This document shows positions 1 to 5,299 of a stretch of 8,167 nt of DNA, piece by piece. Position numbers and translations under genes: made by a program. Numbering within the stretch: position 1 is the stretch's first letter; each line of letters begins with the position of its first letter. This stretch comes from Sphingomicrobium sp. (GTDB lineage Bacteria > Pseudomonadota > Alphaproteobacteria > Sphingomonadales > Sphingomonadaceae): assembly GCA_030146725.1 (NCBI GenBank), contig JASLBJ010000022.1, forward strand, positions 1-8,167. Reading direction: 5' to 3'. Below the pieces are notes generated by a model. The model was not told the origin of the DNA and did no database searches. It was given only the letters and a program-made list of their open reading frames with translations.

Positions 1-1323
1 GACGTCCTTGTAGTTGACGATCCGTCCATCGGTCGAGGCGGCGGCGCTGAAGTAGACGATGTACACCGGGAGCGGCTTGACGAAATTCGCCTGCGTCGCC
101 TTCTTGCTTGCCAGCGCCGCGTCGACCTTTTCCTTGGTCCACTCGCCGGCATCGTCGCTCAGCAGGGTGCCCGCCAGGTCGAGGATGTTCTGCGTGCGGA
201 TGCAGCCGTGGCTGAGCGAGCGCACGTTGCTGTTGAAGCGGCTGCGGGCATTGGTGTCGTGAAGGAAGATCGCCCATTGGTTGGGCATCACGAACTTCAA
301 TTCGCCAAGCGCGTTCGCTGGGCCCGGGGGCTGGCGCCAGCGCTGGACCTTGCCGTCCTTGCCCTTGACCGGAACATAGCCCTTCTTGCCGCGAACCTCG
401 GGCTCGATGCTCTTGGGCACTTCCCACCATGGGTTGAGGATCACGCCCGTGGCGGTCGCCGACATCATCGGGGTCGGAGTCCGGAGTGCGCCCGCAACGG
501 CGCGCTGCCGCCAGCGGGTGCTGCCGTTTTCGACCAGCGAAACATAGAATGCCGGCACGTTGACGATGATGTATTTGTCACCGAGATCGCGCGGCAGCCA
601 GCGCCAGCGATCCATGTTGAGGCGGATGCGATCGCGCTGCGCAGTCTCGGTCGACGGCGTGGTCGACAGCGCGTTCTTGAGGTCGCGGTACTGCGGATGC
701 GTCGGCAGCAGCTCGGTCAGCGCCGCACCGACCCGGCGCTGCTGAAGCGCCGCGAACAGCATCGCACGCTGCCGATCGGAATCGATGTCCTTGTCGACGA
801 TGTACCATTCGCCGCGATCCTTGCCGCGCACATGGCCAAGGGCGAGATCAGACGACAGCCGGTTGAAACGATCGGTCGCGGCCTGCGCGAGAACGGCCGG
901 ATCGCCCGCGCGCATGGCCCTGGTCAGGCCCGCCGGATCATAGTCGGCCGGAGTAAGGCCTTCGCCGCCGACCTGCTGGATGAAGGCGAGCAGATCCTGG
1001 GCGTCGGCCTGGCTCCACAGCGGCGGCGGGAGAACGATCGGCGGAGCAGGTGGAACGGCCGGCACGGCTGCGGTCGCCGCGGGCGGCGACTGAACGGTCG
1101 CGCCCGGCGCGGCCTGCGCGGGCGCGGCCGGCAGCGGCTTCGCCGGTGCCTTTAACGGTGCAGTCGCCAGCGGCTTCGCCGGTGCCTTTAACGGTGCAGC
1201 CGGAAGCGGCTTCGGAAGCGCCTGTCCGGGGACCTGTACGGCGGCCTGCTGCGCCGAAGCCCAGCCGATCGGCAGCGCCGTCAGCCCCGCGAAAATCACC
1301 AATGATTTGACCCGAGCGCCCAT
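1..1323 (-). CDS. L,D-transpeptidase (YcbB/LdtD-like), 3' end cut off by the window edge
   Basis: Periplasmic cysteine transpeptidase of the YkuD superfamily, expected to form 3-3 peptidoglycan cross-links or attach substrates to meso-diaminopimelate. The 441 visible codons are open to base 1. Numbered from the ATG at 1323, residues 1-24 are a signal peptide (hydrophobic core SLVIFAGLTALPIGW, likely cut after ASA). Residues about 28-100 are a Pro/Ala/Lys-rich linker containing a 12-residue repeat. A helical region follows (LWSQADAQDLLAFIQQVG...), resembling the scaffold region of YcbB-type enzymes. The catalytic domain is in the last 200 residues, with HDTN (His355) and the signature SHGCIR (His372, Cys374 nucleophile, Arg376). 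No peptidoglycan-binding domain is visible. An ATG at 1329 is also in frame; 1323 is preferred because GAAG lies about six bases upstream, but the ribosome site is weak. The family assignment is firm; the specific paralogue and in vivo substrate are not. Confidence 0.93.
   Translation of the reverse strand, partial: MGARVKSLVIFAGLTALPIGWASAQQAAVQVPGQALPKPLPAAPLKAPAKPLATAPLKAPAKPLPAAPAQAAPGATVQSPPAATAAVPAVPPAPPIVLPPPLWSQADAQDLLAFIQQVGGEGLTPADYDPAGLTRAMRAGDPAVLAQAATDRFNRLSSDLALGHVRGKDRGEWYIVDKDIDSDRQRAMLFAALQQRRVGAALTELLPTHPQYRDLKNALSTTPSTETAQRDRIRLNMDRWRWLPRDLGDKYIIVNVPAFYVSLVENGSTRWRQRAVAGALRTPTPMMSATATGVILNPWWEVPKSIEPEVRGKKGYVPVKGKDGKVQRWRQPPGPANALGELKFVMPNQWAIFLHDTNARSRFNSNVRSLSHGCIRTQNILDLAGTLLSDDAGEWTKEKVDAALASKKATQANFVKPLPVYIVYFSAAASTDGRIVNYKDV
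1132..1199 (-). repeat. 36-bp in-frame duplication in the transpeptidase linker
   Basis: A 32-base block at 1132-1163 recurs exactly at 1168-1199, giving a 36-bp period. Because the period is a multiple of three it encodes a 12-residue repeat, PLKAPAKPLATA followed by PLKAPAKPLPAA. A weaker partial copy (GGAAGCGGCTTCGG on the plus strand) adjoins at about 1201. The near-perfect identity suggests a recent duplication that lengthened the flexible Pro/Ala/Lys spacer between signal peptide and enzyme domain. Confidence 0.9.
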
Positions 1324-1329
1324 GATCAT

Positions 1330-1647
1330 CTTCAACCTGTTCCGTTTACCCCGGCGCCGCCCTTTGCAAGCAGGCACCGCCCCTTCGCTTTTGCATATAC
1401 CTGATGAACGGCGGCTGCCAGTGACGGGGCTGCAACAGCTTGCCGGATAAACGACGGCTCAGGCAGAAAAATACACCGGTCGGGACGATCCGAACCATCA
1501 GTCGGGTCGAGGTAAAACACCGGTTCGGGCGAGCCGGTTTGGGCGCGTCAACCAGCGGCCCGCGGATTTCCGGTGCAACCGCCCGCGCTATATTTAGTGC
1601 AACCGCACGTCTGCTCGGTCGTTCAGGGAGCGAAAGGCAGGTTTCCG
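1330..1647. other. Divergent intergenic spacer, mostly unassigned
   Basis: This 318-base spacer separates the starts of the transpeptidase (minus) and the zinc-ribbon gene (plus), so it should hold both promoters. It is locally more AT-rich than its surroundings (TTTTGCATATACC at about 1389, GGCAGAAAAATACACC at about 1462, GCTATATTTAGTG at about 1587). A short inverted repeat ACCGG/CCGGT lies at 1519-1538. I see no convincing gene. A 62-codon minus-strand frame at 1332-1520 has low GC at third positions and no family resemblance. No transfer RNA or terminator was recognised. Confidence 0.6.
1573..1606 (+). promoter_or_regulatory. Direct repeat bracketing a TATATT box upstream of the zinc-ribbon gene
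   Basis: GTGCAACCGC occurs at 1573-1582 and again at 1597-1606, 24 bases apart; with one mismatch the match extends to 13 bases. Between the copies lies TATATT at 1589-1594, the best candidate -10 element before the gene that starts at 1648. No clear -35 hexamer is present at the right distance (ATTTCC or TTTCCG only). The arrangement would suit an activator or repressor binding two sites on one face of the DNA about the promoter. The repeat is seen; the promoter role is inferred. Confidence 0.35.
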
Positions 1648-1911
1648 ATGCGAACTACAATTTCGCCTACAGAGCGCAAGATCTACGATGCGTCCGGTCG
1701 GGGCTATCATGCCGTTTACCGCGAGCAAGAGGTAAACCACTGCCCCGGCTGCGGCCGAACCCACTGGATCATCGGCCGGATGTCGGCCGAATGCGCGTTT
1801 TGCTGCACGGCCTTGCCATTGGCCGAGGCAAGCATGCGCAGCCACGCCGCCCCGGTGATCATCCAGCACAAGAACCGGGATCACGCCCACGCCAACTCCT
1901 GGGCCGCTTAA
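1648..1911 (+). CDS. Small zinc-ribbon protein, function unknown
   Basis: 87-residue hypothetical protein. Four cysteines form two knuckles, CPGC (Cys32, Cys35) and CAFC (Cys49, Cys52, with an extra Cys53), separated by 13 residues (GRTHWIIGRMSAE). This is the spacing of a treble-clef or zinc-ribbon fold, so one structural zinc ion is expected. The N-terminal part (MRTTISPTERKIYDASGRGY) is charged and Tyr-rich; the C-terminal part is His-rich (HAAPVIIQHKNRDHAHA). No signal peptide or membrane segment is present, so it should be cytoplasmic. The start at 1648 is chosen over an upstream in-frame GTG at 1573 because GGCAGG at 1636-1641 is well spaced, and because the 1573 GTG falls inside a promoter-like repeat. 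Possible roles are nucleic-acid binding or transcription regulation, but nothing visible proves either. It stands alone, convergent with the cyclophilin gene. Confidence 0.75.
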   Translation: MRTTISPTERKIYDASGRGYHAVYREQEVNHCPGCGRTHWIIGRMSAECAFCCTALPLAEASMRSHAAPVIIQHKNRDHAHANSWAA

Positions 1912-1917
1912 CCCGGT

Positions 1918-1989
1918 CCGGGGCTTGCCGCGGGCCTAGCGCGTGCGGCGGTCCCGGGGCCTGCGTCGGGCTTAGATCGTGCGGCGGAC
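1918..1989 (-). repeat. Two diverged 36-bp tandem copies covering the cyclophilin 3' end
   Basis: Bases 1918-1953 and 1954-1989 are head-to-tail copies, matching at 29 of 36 positions by eye (both begin CCGGGGC and contain CGTGCGGCGG). On the minus strand the inner copy (1954-1989) contains the last codons VRRTI and the TAA stop of the cyclophilin gene. The outer copy repeats them in frame as DRRTR followed by TAG. The pair fills nearly all of the 60-base gap between the convergent zinc-ribbon and cyclophilin genes. The differences between copies suggest an old duplication. Confidence 0.8.
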
Positions 1990-2853
1990 CGGTACCGGCG
2001 CGTTGCACAGGTCGACCCCGCCGGCCGGCCGGATGAAGAAATCGTCGCTGCGGTTCGCTCGCGCTTTGACATAAGCGCGGAATGGCGCGCCTGCCGTATC
2101 CATATACTCGAAGCTCGGCCGCTCGGCGGCGGGCAAGGCGCTGGCCATCGCCACGCGCAGGATCGGAACGTCCTGGCTGCGCTCCTTGTAGAAGCCGAGC
2201 GCTTCGGTCCCGCGCGGCAGGGAACTGAGCTGTTCGATACCCTCCACCACCCGTCCGACGACGGCGATGTTGCGGTCGAGATGGCGCGCGGCGTGGCCGA
2301 TGACCGCGTAAAGCTCCCCCCCGGTGCCGGTATCCGGCGAGAGATCGCGCCCGACGCCGACATAGCCATAGCAGTGCGCCAGGCTGACTTGCCCGTCCGA
2401 ATGGGTTGCGACCGGCCACCCGGCAGAGTGACCGACTGTCCGGGCGTAGGGATCGGCAAAGCCGAGCGGCCGGATCGCCAAGCCCTGTGCGGCGCGCGCA
2501 TATTCCGCGGGCGGCTTGGCGGTGACGCCCGCCGGCCACGGCTTGTCGCTTTCGTTATTCCCCCACTGCGTGACGTAATTGTCCTGCACGCGGTAGATCG
2601 CCGCGCCTTGCCAGTAGCCGGATCCCGCGAGTGCCCGGATGTTGGCAACATGCACCGGGGCGAACGCCGGAGCGAGCTGGATCACGACCCGTCCGCCCCC
2701 TTTGAGTTCCATGACGAGGAGATCGTCGGCGGGGATCGGCCGCCACGCGCTGGCTGGTGCAGCGGCGACGATCTCGGTCGGGGTCGGGCGCTTTGCCGGA
2801 GGAGCGGCGCCAGCCAGCAGTGCGGCGGAGAGCAACAGGAATGCGGCGCGCAT
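1972..2853 (-). CDS. Secreted cyclophilin-type peptidylprolyl cis-trans isomerase
   Basis: 293-residue prolyl isomerase, expected to assist folding of exported proteins in the periplasm. Residues 1-17 (MRAAFLLLSAALLAGAA) form a signal peptide; there is no lipobox cysteine. The cyclophilin domain starts near residue 44 (DLLVMELKGGGRVVIQLAP, then FAPVHVANIRALA). The active-site stretch IYRVQDNYVTQWGN aligns with the classic FHRVIPGFMIQGGD: Arg88 matches the catalytic arginine (Arg55 in human CypA) and Gln96 matches Gln63, while Phe60 and Met61 are replaced by Tyr93 and Val94. The core ends with HLDRNIAVVGRVVEGIEQL, and about 65 further residues have no recognised domain. The start at 2853 has AAAGGA six bases upstream. 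The same frame stays open far upstream, antisense to purT, but that part is not coding. It is divergent from purT. Confidence 0.92.
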   Translation of the reverse strand: MRAAFLLLSAALLAGAAPPAKRPTPTEIVAAAPASAWRPIPADDLLVMELKGGGRVVIQLAPAFAPVHVANIRALAGSGYWQGAAIYRVQDNYVTQWGNNESDKPWPAGVTAKPPAEYARAAQGLAIRPLGFADPYARTVGHSAGWPVATHSDGQVSLAHCYGYVGVGRDLSPDTGTGGELYAVIGHAARHLDRNIAVVGRVVEGIEQLSSLPRGTEALGFYKERSQDVPILRVAMASALPAAERPSFEYMDTAGAPFRAYVKARANRSDDFFIRPAGGVDLCNAPVPVRRTI

Positions 2854-2919
2854 GGTCGGTCCTTTCGTCAGTCCGCTTGAGCCTAGCCGAGCCCTGCGCG
2901 GGCCGCTATCCGCCTTGCC
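2854..2919. promoter_or_regulatory. 66-base divergent spacer between cyclophilin and purT
   Basis: Both start codons are set by similarity, so this short spacer must contain the ribosome site of the cyclophilin gene (AGGA at 2860-2863, minus strand) and at least part of both promoters. On the plus strand CTATCC at 2906-2911 is the only -10-like element before purT, and it would place the transcript start almost at the ATG. No good -35 hexamer was found at 16-18 bases from it. The promoters may overlap, or one may lie inside the opposite gene. Confidence 0.4.
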
Positions 2920-4092
2920 ATGTACCTCGCCACCCTGATGCTGCTCGGTTCGGGCGAGCTTGGCCGCGAATTCGCGATCGCGGCGAAGCGGCTCGGCTGC
3001 CGGGTCATCGCCTGCGATCGCTATGCCCAGGCCCCGGCGATGCAGTGCGCGGACGCGTGCGAGATCTTTTCGATGCTCGACGGCGCGGCACTTCGCGCAG
3101 CAGTCCAGAAGCACCGCCCGGACGTGATCGTGCCGGAGATCGAGGCGATCGACACCGCCGCGCTGGCCGGGTTGGAGAGCGAGGGATGGCGGGTCGCGCC
3201 CTCGGCTCGAGCCGTGCAGCTGACCATGAACCGCGACGGCATCCGCGACTTTGCAGCCAACGAACTTGGGCTGCTCACCTCGCGCTACCGGTTCGCGGAA
3301 AGCCGCGATGCCGCCATCGGCGCGGCGCATGAGGTCGGGCTGCCGTGCGTGATCAAGCCGGTGATGTCGAGTTCGGGCAAGGGGCAGAGCACGGTCGAGG
3401 CGATCGACGCTGTGCCCGCGGCCTGGGACCATGCGGTGGCCAGCATGCGCGGCGATCGGCCGCGAGTGATCGTCGAGCAGTTCATCCGCTTCGACAGCGA
3501 GATCACCTTGCTCACCGTCGCCACCCCGGACGGCGTGATGTTCTGCCCGCCGGTCGGGCATCGCCAGGAGGGTGGCGATTATCGCGAAAGCTGGCAGCCG
3601 GCGGAGCTGCCCGAGGCGGCCCTGCGCTCCGCCCATGACCAGGCGCGGGCCGTGGTCGTCGCGCTTGGCGGGCACGGGCTGTTCGGGGTCGAATTCTTCA
3701 TCCGCGGCGACGAGGCGATCTTCTCCGAGCTCAGTCCGCGGCCGCACGATACCGGCATGGTGACGCTGATCGCCCAGTCACCCAACGAGTTCGAGCTCCA
3801 CCTGCGCGCGATCCTCGGGCTGCCGATCCCGGCCGTGGACCATTCCGGCCCTGCTGCTTCGGCGGTGATCCTCGCCGATCGGTCGGCCGAGCGCTTTGCT
3901 TATGAGGGCATCGGGGATGCGCTTGCGCTTGGACGGGAAGGACTGCCGGTGGATGTTCGCCTGTTCGCCAAGCCGACCACGCTCAGGAACCGGCGGATGG
4001 GGGTCACGCTTGCTCGCGGGCGGACGCTTGAAGAAGCGATTGCAATCGCCAAGGCCGCGGCGGCGGCAGTCGCGATCCGCTACGAAGCCTAA
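2920..4092 (+). CDS. purT: Formate-dependent phosphoribosylglycinamide formyltransferase (GAR transformylase 2)
   Basis: Cytoplasmic ATP-grasp enzyme of de novo purine synthesis: formate, ATP and glycinamide ribonucleotide give formyl-GAR, ADP and phosphate. It does the step of PurN without folate. The 390 residues match E. coli PurT (392) across their length. Visible motifs: GSGELGRE (10-17) and DRYAQAPAMQ in the N-terminal Rossmann-like domain; VPEIEAID; VIKPVMSSSGKGQS with Lys146 and the glycine loop 150-155; PVGHRQEGGDYRESWQP (211-227); the magnesium ligands Glu258 and Glu270 in GVEFF and FSELSPRPHDTGM, corresponding to E. coli Glu267 and Glu279. No key residue is missing. The start at 2920 is supported by an in-frame TAG at 2884 and by the position of the first beta strand, yet there is no Shine-Dalgarno sequence before it. 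The last codons and stop are repeated in tandem downstream. Confidence 0.97.
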   Translation: MYLATLMLLGSGELGREFAIAAKRLGCRVIACDRYAQAPAMQCADACEIFSMLDGAALRAAVQKHRPDVIVPEIEAIDTAALAGLESEGWRVAPSARAVQLTMNRDGIRDFAANELGLLTSRYRFAESRDAAIGAAHEVGLPCVIKPVMSSSGKGQSTVEAIDAVPAAWDHAVASMRGDRPRVIVEQFIRFDSEITLLTVATPDGVMFCPPVGHRQEGGDYRESWQPAELPEAALRSAHDQARAVVVALGGHGLFGVEFFIRGDEAIFSELSPRPHDTGMVTLIAQSPNEFELHLRAILGLPIPAVDHSGPAASAVILADRSAERFAYEGIGDALALGREGLPVDVRLFAKPTTLRNRRMGVTLARGRTLEEAIAIAKAAAAAVAIRYEA

Positions 4093-4204
4093 GCGGAAGC
4101 GATCCGCTACGAAGCCTAAGCGGAAGCGATCCGCTACGAAGCCTGAGCGGAAGGGATCCGCTACGAAGATGTGCGGAAGCGATCCGCTACGAAGATGTGC
4201 GGAA
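4072..4204 (+). repeat. 27-bp tandem array derived from the purT 3' end
   Basis: Five consecutive units start at 4072, 4099, 4126, 4153 and 4179. The first lies inside purT and encodes AIRYEA-stop-AE. Unit 2 is identical to unit 1 over 27 bases. Unit 3 differs by one base, turning TAA into TGA. Units 4 and 5 are 26 bases long and share a changed middle (GAAGATGTGCGGAA) that removes the stop. In the purT frame the array therefore reads through three successive stops: TAA at 4090, TAA at 4117 and TGA at 4144. Each junction contains AGCGGA-AGCGA-TCCGCT or its trimmed form, a small inverted repeat. The array fills most of the gap to the lipoprotein gene. Confidence 0.95.
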
Positions 4205-4248
4205 GCCTTCGCGCCACTTCAGCGTTGGAAGTCTGACGAGGAGAGCCA

Positions 4249-4620
4249 ATGAGCATTCGCCTGATTGCAATGATCGCCGCACCGCTGCTTGCGTCAGCGT
4301 GCAACGAAACGGCAACCACCGAGCCGAACCAGCCGATCGTGGTCCGCAGCGAGGCCCAGGATCAGCTCCATCAACTCGACGACCTCAACCGCCACATCGG
4401 CCTCAAGCGCGCGATTCAGGCGTCAGGCAACCGCTGCCAGCGCGTCGACAGCTCGGGCTATGTGCAGGAACATGACAATCTGTCGGTGTGGATGGCGACC
4501 TGCGACGCCAAGACCGAATATTCGATCTTCGTCGGTCCGGACGGAAGCGCTCAGGTCCGGCGCTGCGCCGAGCACGCCGAGCTCAAGCTGCCCGCGTGTG
4601 TGATCAGGAAAAAGGCGTGA
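4249..4620 (+). CDS. Short lipoprotein, function unknown
   Basis: 123-residue hypothetical protein. Residues 1-17 (MSIRLIAMIAAPLLASA) are a lipoprotein signal peptide followed by Cys18, giving the lipobox ASAC. After the anchor comes a low-complexity tether (NETATTEPNQPIVV). A compact domain follows, with HQLDDLNRHIGLKRAIQASG, then CQRVDSSGYVQEHDNLSVWM, then EYSIFVGPDGSAQVRRC. Four further cysteines (63, 85, 106, 117) could form two disulfides in the periplasm. The start is well supported: AGGAG at 4239-4243 is five bases upstream. It lies 156 bases after purT, beyond the tandem repeat array, so it may have its own promoter or be read from purT; no clear promoter was found. I do not recognise a named family. 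It is convergent with the 88-residue gene. Confidence 0.82.
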   Translation: MSIRLIAMIAAPLLASACNETATTEPNQPIVVRSEAQDQLHQLDDLNRHIGLKRAIQASGNRCQRVDSSGYVQEHDNLSVWMATCDAKTEYSIFVGPDGSAQVRRCAEHAELKLPACVIRKKA

Positions 4621-4650
4621 TCAGGGTAGGGGCGTAATCAGGGCAGGAAG
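4600..4650 (+). repeat. Degenerate 17-bp triplication at the lipoprotein gene end
   Basis: Three head-to-tail units start at 4600, 4617 and 4634, beginning GTGATCAGG, GTGATCAGG and GTAATCAGG. Units 1 and 2 agree at about 13 of 17 bases, units 2 and 3 at about 12. The first unit is coding, the TGA stop of the lipoprotein gene falls at the start of the second, and the third reaches to within 14 bases of the stop of the convergent 88-residue gene. The period is not a multiple of three. Confidence 0.6.
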
Positions 4651-4663
4651 GGCGCGACCTGGA

Positions 4664-4930
4664 TCAGTCGCAGCGACGCACTTCCTTGTACTCGCCGCTG
4701 GCCGAGCGCTCCTTGACCGTCACGCATTTGCCCTGCCGGGTTTCCTCGCGCCAGCCGCCGTCGGCACTGGCGACGCGATTGCCCTTGGGAACGCGCTTGC
4801 CGTCCTTGATCTCGTAGTTCCAGTTCTTGGGCGTCGACTGGCTGGCCTGCGCCGACGCGCTGCCGGACTGACCGGCAGCGACAAGCGCAAGGCCGGAAAG
4901 CAGGACAACGGAACGCGTGAAGCTCTTCAT
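4664..4930 (-). CDS. Small exported protein, function unknown
   Basis: 88-residue hypothetical protein. Residues 1-27 or so (MKSFTRSVVLLSGLALVAAG, then QSGSASAQA) form a signal peptide with a probable cut after ASA or AQA, so the mature protein is about 60 residues in the periplasm or outside the cell. The mature part is highly polar (NWNYEIKDGKRVPKGNRVA, then GGWREETRQGKCVTVKER) and ends VRRCD. Its only two cysteines, 69 and 87, could form one disulfide. The start at 4930 is chosen because GAGGAG lies seven bases upstream and the signal peptide begins there, although the frame stays open to 5026. No named family was recognised. It converges with the lipoprotein gene, with 43 bases between the two stops. 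Confidence 0.8.
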   Translation of the reverse strand: MKSFTRSVVLLSGLALVAAGQSGSASAQASQSTPKNWNYEIKDGKRVPKGNRVASADGGWREETRQGKCVTVKERSASGEYKEVRRCD

Positions 4931-5022
4931 CGAACGACTCCTCATCCGCGTGCATAGCACAGCGGAGGTTAACCGCGTATGACGATGAGACGAGCCTCGC
5001 CTGCGATCAAGTGAAGCCGGCG

Positions 5023-5040
5023 GCACCGTTTCAGCGGTGC
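5023..5040. terminator. Possible hairpin between rpmJ and the 88-residue gene
   Basis: GCACCG at 5023-5028 and CGGTGC at 5035-5040 form a perfect 6-bp stem with loop TTTCAG. In the direction of rpmJ transcription (minus) it lies about 65 bases after the stop and is followed by CGCCGGCTTCACTTG, without a run of T. It may end the rpmJ transcript or be a leader element of the 88-residue gene. Confidence 0.3.
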
Positions 5041-5092
5041 GGCCAAGATCGGAACTCAGGCTCCGCGCGTCAACCCTGGGGGGCGCGGTCGG

Positions 5093-5113
5093 CCAGGCTG
5101 CGCCTAGCCTTGG
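5093..5113 (-). terminator. Hairpin overlapping the rpmJ stop codon
   Basis: AGGCT at 5095-5099 pairs with AGCCT at 5106-5110 around a 6-base loop. Two more pairs (CC/GG) form if one T is bulged. The stop codon TAG of rpmJ lies in the loop. No T-tract follows on the minus strand, so the terminator role is doubtful; it could also limit 3' decay. Confidence 0.25.
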
Positions 5114-5229
5114 CGCGCCTTGAACCGCCGATTGGTCTTGTTGATCACGTAGGTACGGCCACGGCGGCGGATCACGCGGCAGTCGCGATGGCGCGATTTC
5201 AGCGACTTCAAGCTGTTGCGGATCTTCAT
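5104..5229 (-). CDS. rpmJ: 50S ribosomal protein L36
   Basis: 41-residue protein beginning [20 protein letters not shown] and ending NRRFKARQG, the standard length and sequence of alphaproteobacterial bL36. It binds 23S rRNA in the large subunit. Only one cysteine (Cys17) remains of the zinc-binding set found in the zinc-dependent form (compare CxxC...CxxxxH in E. coli RpmJ), so this is the zinc-independent type. The start at 5229 fits the family N-terminus, with AAAGG eight bases upstream. The frame is open further upstream, but the likely promoter lies inside that extension, so it cannot be part of the main product. It is a single-gene unit with its own promoter and a short structured leader. 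Confidence 0.97.
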   Translation of the reverse strand: MKIRNSLKSLKSRHRDCRVIRRRGRTYVINKTNRRFKARQG

Positions 5230-5277
5230 GGCGCGCGCCTTTGCCTCGTCAGTGTGTTCGAGCGGATTGTCGTTGAT

Positions 5278-5292
5278 GGCCCTGTCAGGGCC
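5278..5292 (-). promoter_or_regulatory. Hairpin at the 5' end of the rpmJ leader
   Basis: On the minus strand GGCCCT-GAC-AGGGCC is a perfect 6-bp stem with a 3-base loop. It begins about where the promoter at 5300-5328 would start the transcript, so the mRNA may open with this hairpin, leaving about 50 unpaired leader bases before the ATG. A 5'-terminal stem of this kind commonly protects mRNA from decay; regulation by L36 or another ribosomal protein is possible but unsupported. Confidence 0.4.
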
Positions 5293-5299
5293 GGCGCCG

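Noticed and set aside
208..1155. Long plus-strand open frame of 315 codons
   Set aside because: It is antisense to the L,D-transpeptidase, whose SHGCIR and HDTN motifs prove the minus-strand frame. Its translation is Arg-rich low-complexity sequence typical of GC-rich shadows.
1332..1520. 62-codon minus-strand frame just upstream of the transpeptidase
   Set aside because: Third-position GC is much lower than in neighbouring genes, there is no ribosome site or family resemblance, and it covers the expected promoter region.
2854..3747. N-terminal extension of the cyclophilin frame to about 591 residues
   Set aside because: The upstream part runs antisense through purT, while a signal peptide and a good ribosome site mark the start at 2853.
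4072..4204. CRISPR-like array
   Set aside because: Units are directly adjacent at 26-27 bases with no unique spacers, and the first unit is purT coding sequence.
4654..4671. Short inverted repeat GCGAC/GTCGC between the convergent lipoprotein and 88-residue genes
   Set aside because: Only five base pairs with an 8-base loop and no T-tract, overlapping the 88-residue gene's stop; too weak to call a terminator.
4967..4974. Palindrome GGTTAACC upstream of the 88-residue gene
   Set aside because: An eight-base palindrome is expected by chance in a window of this size, and no second site or promoter fits it.
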